A stretch of 19,431 nucleotides of DNA from Nitrospinota bacterium (lineage in GTDB: Bacteria > JADFOP01). A model generated the notes under the pieces. It had not been told where the DNA came from, did no database searches, and worked only from the letters and a program-made list of their open reading frames with translations. Made by a program: the position numbers and the translations under genes. The stretch spans positions 1 through 19,431 of the forward strand of contig JADFOP010000042.1 of the NCBI GenBank assembly GCA_022562795.1, written 5' to 3'. Positions 6,459 through 14,226 of this stretch are shown in pieces; position 1 is the first letter of the stretch, and each line of letters begins with the position of its first letter.

Positions 6459-9005
6459 ATGAGTTCGCCTGTAATGCTTAAGAGAAATTCTAGTAATTCG
6501 TGTCGAGGCGTGCCCGGTCGGCCCTTTGAGAAGGGCGCCTGGGAGCGGCGGGTCGTCGGGCGAGCGCGCGAGGCGGTCTCGGTCCTGCTTCGATCCAATC
6601 GCGGCACGGTTGCTGGAGGCGACGGCCTAGATGCCGCTGTCGGCGCGGTTCTTCTGGCTGCCTCAGTTGTTTTGGGCGAGCGCTTCCTGGATGGAGAAAA
6701 CTCCTCCTCCCCCCTCCGAGATTTTTTGGAAGACGGTCTCCGGAAGGTTGAAGGCGCGCGCCTCCGGGCGATCTTGCGCGAGGCGGCGGGTCGCCACTCA
6801 ATTCTGTCCGAGGGTCTTTTGGGTAGGGGGCGGAAGCTTTTTCTTCACGAGAGCCTATCTCAAGAAGCATCTGCCCGGCTACTCTCGTTCCTCGACGCCG
6901 TGGTCGCAGAGGAGGCGGCCCACGATGAGTGGGCAGCCCTTCGGTTGCTTGGGACCATCTACGAGGCGTCCCTTGGATGGGAGGCGAGCGAGGCCGGTCT
7001 GGCTCGAAACACTGAGCGTGTTAAGGCCCTGGGGGCTGTCTACACTCCATCGGGCGTGGCGGGGCTAATCGTCGAGGCGACGCTTAGGCCGCTCCTTTCC
7101 GGCTCGACGACGCCCGAGGCCCTTGAGGCCGTCTCCGTCCTCGATCCAGCCTGCGGCGCCGGGGTTTTCCTCCTTGAGGCCCTTAGGGTGCTGGAGGGAG
7201 AGGCCGTCCGGCGGTGCTCCGTTGGACCGAACCGTATTGAACGGCTCCCCTGGAGGCGTCGGGTGGCCGCCAATTGTCTCTCCGGCGTCGACATCGACCC
7301 GGCCGCCGTTCACTTAACCCGCCTCGTCCTTTGGCTCGCCTCCGGCGGTGGGGAGGAGACGGCAGCGGCGCTCCGCCGCTCGGCCCGCGTGGGCGATGCT
7401 CTGGTGGGCGCCTGGCGGTCCGACCTGGATTTAGCCGGCGGAGCCGAGGGGGGCCCCGACGCCCTGAGGCGGGCGATGGATGCCTGGTGCGATAAGTTCT
7501 TCGCTCCTGAGGCGAGGCCTCCTGCCATCCACTGGGAGCTGGAGTTCCCGGATCGATTTCCTCCCTGCGGGCGCGGCTCTGGGGGATGGCGCGCCGTCGT
7601 CGGGAACCCTCCGTACGTGGGCTCGCAGGCGTTAAGCGGCTTGGCACCGTATCTAAGGGCCCGATTTCCAGAGACTTACACCGGCTACAACGACCTCTCT
7701 GCCTTCTTCTTCCACCGGGGCCTGGAGCTACTCAGCCCCGGCGGGCGGCTCGGCTTCATCGCCCCGTCGTACTGGTTCCAGAACACTTATGGGGAGAAGC
7801 TACGCCGGTACGTCCTCGCCACGAGCCGAATCGAAGAGGTATTCGACTTCGGCCCGCTCCAGGTCTTCCCCGGCCGGGGCGTCCACACGGCGGCGGCGAT
7901 TTTGTCCAAGGTTCAACAGGAGGAGGGGGAGGGGGTCGACGGCCACCTCGTCCGCTACCGGCGCCTTGAGGCCAAAGATTTGGCGGGCGTTAGCGACGGG
8001 TCCTACGAGCCGGATGTCCGCGTCCCACAGGCCTCGCTACAGCCCTCCCGGTGGGTCTTTGCCCCTGCTCAGGTCAAGACCATCCTTCGGAAGGCCCAGA
8101 GGGTGGGTCGCCCATTAACGGCTCTGTTCCACATTGAGAAAGGCCCCACAAGCGGGTGCAACGGCGTCTTTACCATGAACAAGAAAGAACTTGAAAAACA
8201 TGGTATTGAACATGAATTGCTGAGACCTTGTCTTAAGAATGGAGATATACGTCGCTACGGCCCGTTAGCCCCCATGCGGTGGTTGCTGTACCTTGACGGC
8301 GCGGTCGAGGTTGAGCGCTACCCCGGGGCGGCGGCCTACCTGGAGGCCAACCGGTCGGCCCTCGCCTCCCGGAACGAGGCCCGTCGCGGACGTCACCCAT
8401 GGTGGCGCATGGAGCGTCCCCGCAAACGAGCTCTTTTCGAGGCCCCCGCGAAGCTCGTGGTCCCCTACCGGGCCCCGGCGAATCGCTTCACCCTTGACGA
8501 GCTCGGCTGCTTTAACGACGGAGGCGACATCCGGGTCCTGGTTCCCAGAGTCGGGGTGGACCGCTCCACGCTGCTAGCAGCCCTGGCCATTGCCAACAGC
8601 GCCCTTGGGACCCTCGTCTACAAGTGTCTCGGAAAACCGAAAGGTGAGATGCTCGAATTTTTCGTAAAACCCCTGGCCTCAGCCCCATTTGGGCCGCCTC
8701 TCCTCCCATCCCAGGGTCCAAAGTCCTCGGCCCATTTGTCGGCCTGGCTGGACGAGGAAGGCCCTGGTGGGCTGGTCGAGAAGGTCCTTCGGCAAAGGGG
8801 CGGCGAGGCTCTTGTCACTCCCGCCCTTGCCCTGCTGGCCGACCGCATGCTCGCTCTCCATAGGGACGGGGGGGAGCCGGGAGTCATTGCTGAGGCCGAC
8901 GAGGCGATCGACAGGATGGTGGCCCGGCTCTTCGGTCTTACCACCAATGAGGAAGCCCTGGCGGCAGCTGCTGCCAGAGAAACCAGGGAGCGAGGGGCCG
9001 AATAG
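6459..9005 (+). CDS. Orphan N6-adenine DNA methyltransferase (Eco57I/TaqI-like, type IIG-like)
   Basis: This 848-residue protein transfers a methyl group from S-adenosylmethionine to adenine in DNA. From N to C (numbered from 6459) it has a helical N-terminal region of about 185 residues, the motif X-like GAVYTPSGVA (192-201), the SAM-binding motif I VLDPACGAGVFLLEAL (227-242), VDIDPAAVHLTRLVLW (277-292), catalytic motif IV NPPY (383-386), SPGGRLGFIAPSYWFQNTYG (426-445), and a long C-terminal region of TaqI-like specificity-domain type. I see no clear PD-(D/E)xK nuclease motif and no restriction partner nearby. The ATG at 6459 is the first plausible start; the frame extends further upstream only as antisense of apgM. 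No good Shine-Dalgarno is visible, and an ATG at 6474 is an alternative. Two AT-rich patches, at the 5' end and near 8174-8250, contrast with the GC-rich body. Confidence 0.88.
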   Translation: MSSPVMLKRNSSNSCRGVPGRPFEKGAWERRVVGRAREAVSVLLRSNRGTVAGGDGLDAAVGAVLLAASVVLGERFLDGENSSSPLRDFLEDGLRKVEGARLRAILREAAGRHSILSEGLLGRGRKLFLHESLSQEASARLLSFLDAVVAEEAAHDEWAALRLLGTIYEASLGWEASEAGLARNTERVKALGAVYTPSGVAGLIVEATLRPLLSGSTTPEALEAVSVLDPACGAGVFLLEALRVLEGEAVRRCSVGPNRIERLPWRRRVAANCLSGVDIDPAAVHLTRLVLWLASGGGEETAAALRRSARVGDALVGAWRSDLDLAGGAEGGPDALRRAMDAWCDKFFAPEARPPAIHWELEFPDRFPPCGRGSGGWRAVVGNPPYVGSQALSGLAPYLRARFPETYTGYNDLSAFFFHRGLELLSPGGRLGFIAPSYWFQNTYGEKLRRYVLATSRIEEVFDFGPLQVFPGRGVHTAAAILSKVQQEEGEGVDGHLVRYRRLEAKDLAGVSDGSYEPDVRVPQASLQPSRWVFAPAQVKTILRKAQRVGRPLTALFHIEKGPTSGCNGVFTMNKKELEKHGIEHELLRPCLKNGDIRRYGPLAPMRWLLYLDGAVEVERYPGAAAYLEANRSALASRNEARRGRHPWWRMERPRKRALFEAPAKLVVPYRAPANRFTLDELGCFNDGGDIRVLVPRVGVDRSTLLAALAIANSALGTLVYKCLGKPKGEMLEFFVKPLASAPFGPPLLPSQGPKSSAHLSAWLDEEGPGGLVEKVLRQRGGEALVTPALALLADRMLALHRDGGEPGVIAEADEAIDRMVARLFGLTTNEEALAAAAARETRERGAE

Positions 9006-9078
9006 GTTCAGAGGGGGGGGCTGCGATGAGGCCGGAGCCGAGCGGCTGGTTCAGGGCTCAAAGTCGGGCCTTTTCTGC

Positions 9079-9657
9079 TTAGTCGCTGCTCCCCCAGACC
9101 ACGCTTTGGTGAATCCAGGCATTTTCGCCATCAGCGTCCTCTACGTGGTACCACTTACCCTTTTTATTTATAACCTTAAGGGCGTAGTTTTTGGGGAGGT
9201 TCCATATGGCTGGCTTGTCGGGCCCGGGCCCCGAACGGGCCAGGGCCTGTTTGACCTTGACGATGAGGGCTCCGCCTTCCTCGACCACACGACCACTGAC
9301 CCACCCCATAGAGCCCTCGAAGTCCCTAGAAAAGTACCATGTCTCCTTCTTACCCCCAGGAAAGGCGGCCTCGTATTTACAAAGGGCCTCGAGAGGAAAA
9401 TATTTTGGTAGGGGGGAATCAAAAATTTTGTCGAAGCTCTCCCCCGGCCCCCAGCGGACGTTGGCCGCGGTCTTCACCCGAAGGATTGTCCTGGAGGCTT
9501 TTCTCCGAAAACCTTTACTATCCCCAGGCGAGCTGCAAACAATTTTGGGGACCCCCTTGGCCTCCTTATTGGCAGCAAGCAGAGAGGCAGGAAAGAGAAG
9601 GGTGAAGGCGGTGAATAGGGCGACTGTGGCGAAAGTGGAGATGGCGTGTCGTAGCAT
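9079..9657 (-). CDS. Exported protein with bacterial SH3 domains
   Basis: A 192-residue protein with an N-terminal Sec signal peptide (MLRHAIST, then a hydrophobic core ending PASLLAA). Two SH3-like regions follow. The first, at about residues 57-123, holds LRVKTAANVRWGPGESFDKI and the strand WYFSRDFEGSMGWVSGRVV. The second, at about 131-188, holds VKQALARSGPG, PKNYALKVINKKGKWYHVED and AWIHQSVVW. This matches periplasmic or cell-wall SH3_3/SH3_4 proteins, thought to bind peptidoglycan or envelope peptides. I chose the ATG at 9657 because AGAGGTG lies just before it and the signal peptide fits better; an ATG seven codons upstream (9678), preceded by GGGAG, is possible. A promoter candidate lies at 9718-9745. 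Confidence 0.85.
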   Translation of the reverse strand: MLRHAISTFATVALFTAFTLLFPASLLAANKEAKGVPKIVCSSPGDSKGFRRKASRTILRVKTAANVRWGPGESFDKIFDSPLPKYFPLEALCKYEAAFPGGKKETWYFSRDFEGSMGWVSGRVVEEGGALIVKVKQALARSGPGPDKPAIWNLPKNYALKVINKKGKWYHVEDADGENAWIHQSVVWGSSD

Positions 9658-9717
9658 AGGCACCTCTATATGATTCATGAGAAGGCTCCCGGTCTCAACT
9701 CCCCCCCGAAGTTAGAT

Positions 9718-9745
9718 TGTATAGCATTGAAGCACCCTGTCTCAA
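9718..9745 (-). promoter_or_regulatory. Candidate promoter of the SH3 protein gene
   Basis: On the minus strand there is TTGAGA (9740-9745), a 16-base spacer, then TATACA (9718-9723); a shifted TACAAT at 9716-9721 is equally possible. The rest of the 9679-9832 gap is AT-rich without further features. Confidence 0.5.
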
Positions 9746-9832
9746 GGGAATTTCGAGAAGGGTAATGGGTGATATCTTAACGCACATCGCATCGACGGGA
9801 TAAAAAAGAAACCGAGCAGTACAAATTATCAA

Positions 9833-10441
9833 TTATTCGTCTTTTGAGCTTAGGCCCAAGTGGGAAGCGACGATGTGGCGCACCTCTCGGAGACAGGCTT
9901 CCAGGCGGCCCTCGTCATTGGAGACGACGTAGTCGTAGAGGGGCTGAAGCTGGACGGAGGCCGCAGCGTTTCCGAGCCTCTCGGCTATCTGCTCCTCTGT
10001 GTGATTGCCTCGCGAGCGAAGCCGTCGCTCAAGGTCACCCAGGTCGGTGGAGATGAAGATGCCTACGGCGTCGGGAATAACTTCCTTCACTGCGGGAAGG
10101 TTGCCCAGATTGATTATGGCGACCGCGTTGCGGCCGGCCTCCAAGAGCTCCTCCACCTCCTGCCTGGGGGTGCCGTAGGACATGCCGAAGAGAAAATCCT
10201 TCCATTCGAGGAACTCACCGGCCTCGGCCATGCGACGGAACTCCTCGGGGGGGACGAAGCGGTAATTGTCTTCCGCATCATCGCCGGGCCGCTGCTCGCG
10301 GGTGGTGCAGCGCCTGACGTGGATGAGGCCCAAGGATGGATCGGCCTCCAGGGCGTGCAGGATGGTCGATTTACCCGACCCGCTGGGCCCGTCAATTACT
10401 AAGAGCTTTCCCCGCTTGGCCACGATGCTGACCCTTTTCAT
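9833..10441 (-). CDS. gmk: Guanylate kinase-like protein
   Basis: A 202-residue P-loop kinase. Guanylate kinase phosphorylates GMP to GDP with ATP. Walker A is GPSGSGKST (18-26). The nucleotide-binding region VRRCTTREQRPGDD (42-55) corresponds to the usual SATTRxPRPGE; then come YRFVPPEEFRRMAEAGEFLE (60-79), the SYGTP strand (88-92), RLRSRGN in the lid, and YDYVVSNDE near the end. Length and domain order match Gmk. The usual EIDVQGA strand is replaced by IINLGN (109-114) and the Ser of SATTR by Arg-Cys, so a related small-molecule kinase of the same fold is conceivable. The ATG at 10441 has an AGGG upstream. It stands alone, not beside rpoZ or other common Gmk neighbours. Confidence 0.85.
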   Translation of the reverse strand: MKRVSIVAKRGKLLVIDGPSGSGKSTILHALEADPSLGLIHVRRCTTREQRPGDDAEDNYRFVPPEEFRRMAEAGEFLEWKDFLFGMSYGTPRQEVEELLEAGRNAVAIINLGNLPAVKEVIPDAVGIFISTDLGDLERRLRSRGNHTEEQIAERLGNAAASVQLQPLYDYVVSNDEGRLEACLREVRHIVASHLGLSSKDE

Positions 10442-10702
10442 AAGGGATGACCCTGGGCGTCAAGTAACGTGGCCCATTTTACCCAGAGGGCTTACAAGCT
10501 GCAAGAACCAGGAGACGGAAAGGGCTGCTTTCAGGGCGCCGATTCTCCGATTTCGCCTCGAATTGTATTCCCCCCGTTGAATCGGCGGGGCGCAGTTGAC
10601 AGGGGATGTAATATAAGTTATCTTGATACAAGAGGTTACTAGATAACAAGTGAGAAAAAGTATAACCTTATGGGAGTAAGCCCTCCGGGCTTGCCCACCC
10701 CT

Positions 10703-10726
10703 GGGACTTTCCGGGCCGTAAGTCCC
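10703..10726 (+). other. Perfect 7-bp hairpin just before the lptD start
   Basis: GGGACTT (10703-10709) and AAGTCCC (10720-10726) flank a 10-base loop, seven bases before the presumed Shine-Dalgarno of lptD (10734-10740). There is no U tract, so it is not a terminator. It could influence translation. Confidence 0.5.
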
Positions 10727-10747
10727 GAGGATGGGAGGGGCGTTCGG

Positions 10748-13231
10748 GTGCGACGAGCCCTGGCTTACCTTTTGGGCGTGGTCTTGGTGGCCGCCGGTCC
10801 TGGTATTTCAGGGGCCGGTACGGTCTCTGGGGCCAGGAAACTTCTCGACCTACCGCCCTTGGGCGGAGGGGGCGAGATAAGTTCATCAAAAGCGGCTGAA
10901 GCCACCAAGAAGGCCCACTCTCCCCCACCGGCCACGTTCGATAAAGCCAGTATCCTCGCTGACAAGATCGACCACCTCAAGGGTCGAGACTACGTCATCG
11001 CCACAGGCAGCGTCGATATCACCTACCAAAAAACCAACCTCAAAGCCGACCGGGTGGAGTTTAATACCAAGACGGGCGACCTCGTGGCCACGGGAGATGT
11101 CTCAGTCAGCTCCGAAGGCAGCCTCATCCTGTGTCAGAAGGCCATATTCAATATCTATACGAAGCGGGGTTTCATGTACGACGCCGAAGGATTCGCCTCT
11201 CCCGTCTATTACTTCACCGGCAAGAAGATCGAGAAGGTGGCCGAAGACAAGCTGCGCATCTTCCAGGGGACCCTGACCACGTGCGGGCCCGCGTGCGGAA
11301 CTGGGCGGTCGCCCTGGACATTCAGGGTGAGACAAGCGAACCTCCAAGTGGACCGCTACGCACACCTCTACGGCTTCGTCCCAAAGATCCTCGGCGTGCC
11401 CATCTTCTATCTGCCTTACTACGTGGCATCGATTAAGACGGACCGGGCCACGGGCTTCCTCTCCCCCGTCGTGGGAACCGACAGCGAGGACGGTGTGATC
11501 GTCACCAACCGTTTCTTTTGGGTCCTTGGCTCCTCCATGGATGCCACCCTGGGGATGGACTTTCTATCCAACAGGGGGACTGGTTACAGCGGTGAGTTCC
11601 GCTACGTTCTCGACCCACGCTCCTCGGGTCAACTGAACGCTGCCTACCTGAAGGATGGGGAGTTTTTCAACCAGGGCATCTCAAACCACCCCTGGCTCTT
11701 CGACGATGAGCGTGGTCCGGACGATCTTCCCCTCGGCGGTGAGTTCTACAAGATCACGCTCGATCACAAGCAAGTCTTGCCGGGGGAGGTGGAGATGGTG
11801 GGGCGGATGGACCTGGAGGGCGAAGATACGAACTTCGACAGGGAGTTCAGCGACGACCTCAAGTTACGGGCCAGACGGGAGACCGAAAGCTTCGTGTCGC
11901 TGACCAAGAACTGGGATAGCAGAAGCATCCAGATCGTCGCCGAGCGGCTGGAGAGCCTGGAAGACAACCTCTTTACGGACGAAGCGGGCCTCACGTTGTT
12001 GGGCGACCGGGAGGAGGTCTTCGGGAGGCTTCCCTCAGTCCAGTTCATCCAGCAGCCCGCCCGGATCGCCTCCTCCCCCTTCTACTTCGAGATGGCGAGC
12101 TCCTGGACGAACTTCTTCGAAAAGGAGATCGATGAGCGTCTAGACGGCGATGGTTCCCCCCGCTTGCGGGATGTGGAGAACACTCCCCGTTTCGATATCT
12201 ACCCGAAGGTCTCGCTGCCGATCGCCATTGCTCCTTGGCTTACGGTGACGCCGGCGGCGGCCTTCCGCGAGACATACTGGTGGCGCAATAGAGCGGGCCC
12301 CGTCGAAGATCTTACTGTCGGAGATGGCCTTTCCCGGGAAGCCTTTGAGGCTACGGTGGACCTCAAGGGACCAACCTTATACCGCATCTTCAATATCGAG
12401 AACCGATGGGCGGAGAAATACAAGCACATTGTCGAGCCGCTTGTTAGCTACCGCTATGTTGCCGAGTTCGATGAGTCCGACAGCCTCCTCATACCCATAC
12501 CCCTCACGGGAGGCAACTTCGACGCCATCGACACCTTCGATCTGAGCGACGTCGCCGGAACGGTGGGGGTTAACCAGTTGAGATATGGGCTTACGAACCG
12601 CATACTTTCAAAAGGCACCGAAGGAGAGATTGCCGAGGTCTTCCGTCTCAATGTGAGCCAACTCTTCGACATAAAAGAGAGCCGAAGGGACGAGCGCAGC
12701 GACTTAATCTCCCTTGGACCCATTGAGTTTGACTTGGAGAGCCACATCGTTCCACCTCTTATCTTAAACACGAGAGCCAGTTACGACTACGGCAGTGAGC
12801 GGCTGGCAAGCCTTAATTCCACCGTCGGCCTCGAGGTCGGCCGATACGGGACGCTCTACACCGACTATACCTTTTCCAAGGACCCATCTACTGGCGAGGA
12901 TCTCCAGAGCTTCTATTTCGGGGGTGTGGATGTCAACATCACCGACGCCATCAACGCCCAGTACCAAATCCGGTATGACGAGAGAGGGGGCCAGGTGCTG
13001 GAGAACCAGTACGGTCTCGTCTACCGGGGCTGCTGCTGGTCGGTCCAACTGACCCTGTTCGACCGGATTGACGAGACGAAAGTGCTCGTGATGCTTGACC
13101 TCAAGGGCATCGGAAGCGTAGGCCGATCGTTCCACGTTGGGTCTGATTTGGGCGGTGGGAGACGAGGTGGGCAGAGGTTGCCCGGAACCATCGGCCAGTC
13201 TACCGGTTCCCAGCCCAACACGTCCTTTTAG
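10748..13231 (+). CDS. lptD: LPS-assembly outer-membrane protein LptD
   Basis: An 827-residue outer-membrane translocon that inserts lipopolysaccharide with LptE. It starts with a signal peptide (RRALAYLLGVVLVAAGP...). An OstA/LptA-like periplasmic jellyroll follows (roughly residues 60-155: ASILADKIDHLKGRDYVIAT, then LKADRVEFNTKTGDLVATGD). The C-terminal barrel has the hallmark GFVPKILGVPIFYLPYY. Cysteines at about 129, 179 and 183 and the pair Cys762-Cys763 in YRGCCW recall the disulfide-forming cysteines of E. coli LptD. I chose the GTG at 10748, which has GGAGGGG seven bases upstream and gives a normal signal peptide. The frame is open to an ATG at 10670, which lacks a ribosome-binding site and would give an overlong n-region. 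The tail after the barrel is Gly/Ser-rich. A TTGACA lies upstream at 10596-10601, without a well-spaced -10. Confidence 0.93.
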   Translation: MRRALAYLLGVVLVAAGPGISGAGTVSGARKLLDLPPLGGGGEISSSKAAEATKKAHSPPPATFDKASILADKIDHLKGRDYVIATGSVDITYQKTNLKADRVEFNTKTGDLVATGDVSVSSEGSLILCQKAIFNIYTKRGFMYDAEGFASPVYYFTGKKIEKVAEDKLRIFQGTLTTCGPACGTGRSPWTFRVRQANLQVDRYAHLYGFVPKILGVPIFYLPYYVASIKTDRATGFLSPVVGTDSEDGVIVTNRFFWVLGSSMDATLGMDFLSNRGTGYSGEFRYVLDPRSSGQLNAAYLKDGEFFNQGISNHPWLFDDERGPDDLPLGGEFYKITLDHKQVLPGEVEMVGRMDLEGEDTNFDREFSDDLKLRARRETESFVSLTKNWDSRSIQIVAERLESLEDNLFTDEAGLTLLGDREEVFGRLPSVQFIQQPARIASSPFYFEMASSWTNFFEKEIDERLDGDGSPRLRDVENTPRFDIYPKVSLPIAIAPWLTVTPAAAFRETYWWRNRAGPVEDLTVGDGLSREAFEATVDLKGPTLYRIFNIENRWAEKYKHIVEPLVSYRYVAEFDESDSLLIPIPLTGGNFDAIDTFDLSDVAGTVGVNQLRYGLTNRILSKGTEGEIAEVFRLNVSQLFDIKESRRDERSDLISLGPIEFDLESHIVPPLILNTRASYDYGSERLASLNSTVGLEVGRYGTLYTDYTFSKDPSTGEDLQSFYFGGVDVNITDAINAQYQIRYDERGGQVLENQYGLVYRGCCWSVQLTLFDRIDETKVLVMLDLKGIGSVGRSFHVGSDLGGGRRGGQRLPGTIGQSTGSQPNTSF

Positions 13232-13294
13232 AGATTTAGGCATCGCTTGGGCCGTGCACGCCTTGAGCGGGCGGACGGGAGTGTTCCGGGACGC

Positions 13295-13978
13295 TTAAGG
13301 TTGTCGGCTCGGGGAGGGAAGGGATGTCAGGGGCTGAGGGCCCGCCAGAGGGTCGCTTCCGTAGTCGAGCTCGATGAGACGACCGCTTTTGATACGTCCT
13401 CTGACCCAGCGGGCCGACCGATCAAGAGAGACGGTGCACCGGACGAACGGCTCGCGGCCGGAGCAGCGGGCGGCTGCGTTGAAGAAGGTCTTAATCCGCC
13501 CGCCTTTTGCCGCGACGACGACGCCTCCGGAGTAGGTCTCGACCGTTATCGTCGCGCCGTCGGGACGCCGAAAGCGACGGATGCGGCGGCCGTCGGCTGG
13601 CCCTGCGGCCAAAGCGCGCGCGGCCTCTTCGTAGGCGCGGGCCGTGGGGAAGCGGGGCGAGGCCCAAAAGAGACTTCGGGCCAGGAACTCCCTGCCCCCT
13701 GCAGCGTGCTTCAGGAAATGGAGATCGAGGCTGGAGACCCGCGAAGGGTCGAGGGATGAATCGGGATGGGTCCTGTTCCATCCCTCCAGGCGGGTCCGCT
13801 CTCCAGGTGTCAGGGCCCGACGAGCCACCACGGGCTCGCGACTGAAGCCTCCGATAGGCTCGGCGGCAACGACTGGGCCCGCCAGAGATGCGAAGACTCC
13901 GAAAAGGACGGCCCAGATGAAGGGCCGGAGGCTTCTTGCGGTGCCAGAACGTAGGCGCATGGAGAGGAAATGCAACAT
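13295..13978 (-). CDS. Exported protein with a BECR-type (RNase toxin-like) region
   Basis: A 227-residue protein with a Sec signal peptide (MRLRSGTARSLRPFIWAVLF..., cleavage probably after PVVAA, near residue 39). Residues 85-166 read LDLHFLKHAAGGREF, then TARAYEEAARALAAGP, then FRRPDGATITVETYSGGVVV and GRIKTFF. This order (HxxKH, a helix with AxxYxxAA, then strands ending in G-R-I-K-T-F-F) closely resembles the barnase/EndoU/colicin-D/RelE-fold nuclease domains found at the ends of bacterial polymorphic toxins; His87 and His91 would be candidate catalytic residues. Two cysteines (172, 181) follow and could form a disulfide in the periplasm. No immunity-like gene is visible beside it. The assignment is by pattern only. 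The start could also be the ATG at 13960; neither has a good ribosome-binding site. It is convergent with lptD. Confidence 0.72.
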   Translation of the reverse strand: MLHFLSMRLRSGTARSLRPFIWAVLFGVFASLAGPVVAAEPIGGFSREPVVARRALTPGERTRLEGWNRTHPDSSLDPSRVSSLDLHFLKHAAGGREFLARSLFWASPRFPTARAYEEAARALAAGPADGRRIRRFRRPDGATITVETYSGGVVVAAKGGRIKTFFNAAARCSGREPFVRCTVSLDRSARWVRGRIKSGRLIELDYGSDPLAGPQPLTSLPSPSRQP

Positions 13979-14068
13979 AGGGGCCTAAGCGGGAGCACTT
14001 GAAGATGCCGCCCCCTTTGGCCACTATGCCACAGGCTGAAGAGGAAGCCAAGCTCCTGGGCCGTAGGC

Positions 14069-14098
14069 TTGACAGGGGCTTGGAGTTGGTTCTATTGT
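14069..14098 (+). promoter_or_regulatory. Candidate sigma-70 promoter of the carboxylase gene
   Basis: TTGACA (14069-14074), an 18-base spacer, then TATTGT (14093-14098). The start would be near 14105, leaving a leader of about 120 bases. The leader contains a 7-bp hairpin, GGTCCTC (14138-14144) with GAGGACC (14156-14162). Confidence 0.5.
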
Positions 14099-14226
14099 AG
14101 GGACGGACATCCGTAGAATTTCTGGAGCAAACCCTTGGGTCCTCCGCGCTGACGAGAGGACCGTTATCGCTACTCCGTCGTCTTCGGCAGGTTCTTTGAG
14201 CGAACGACGGATAGAGGAGGTGTGCT

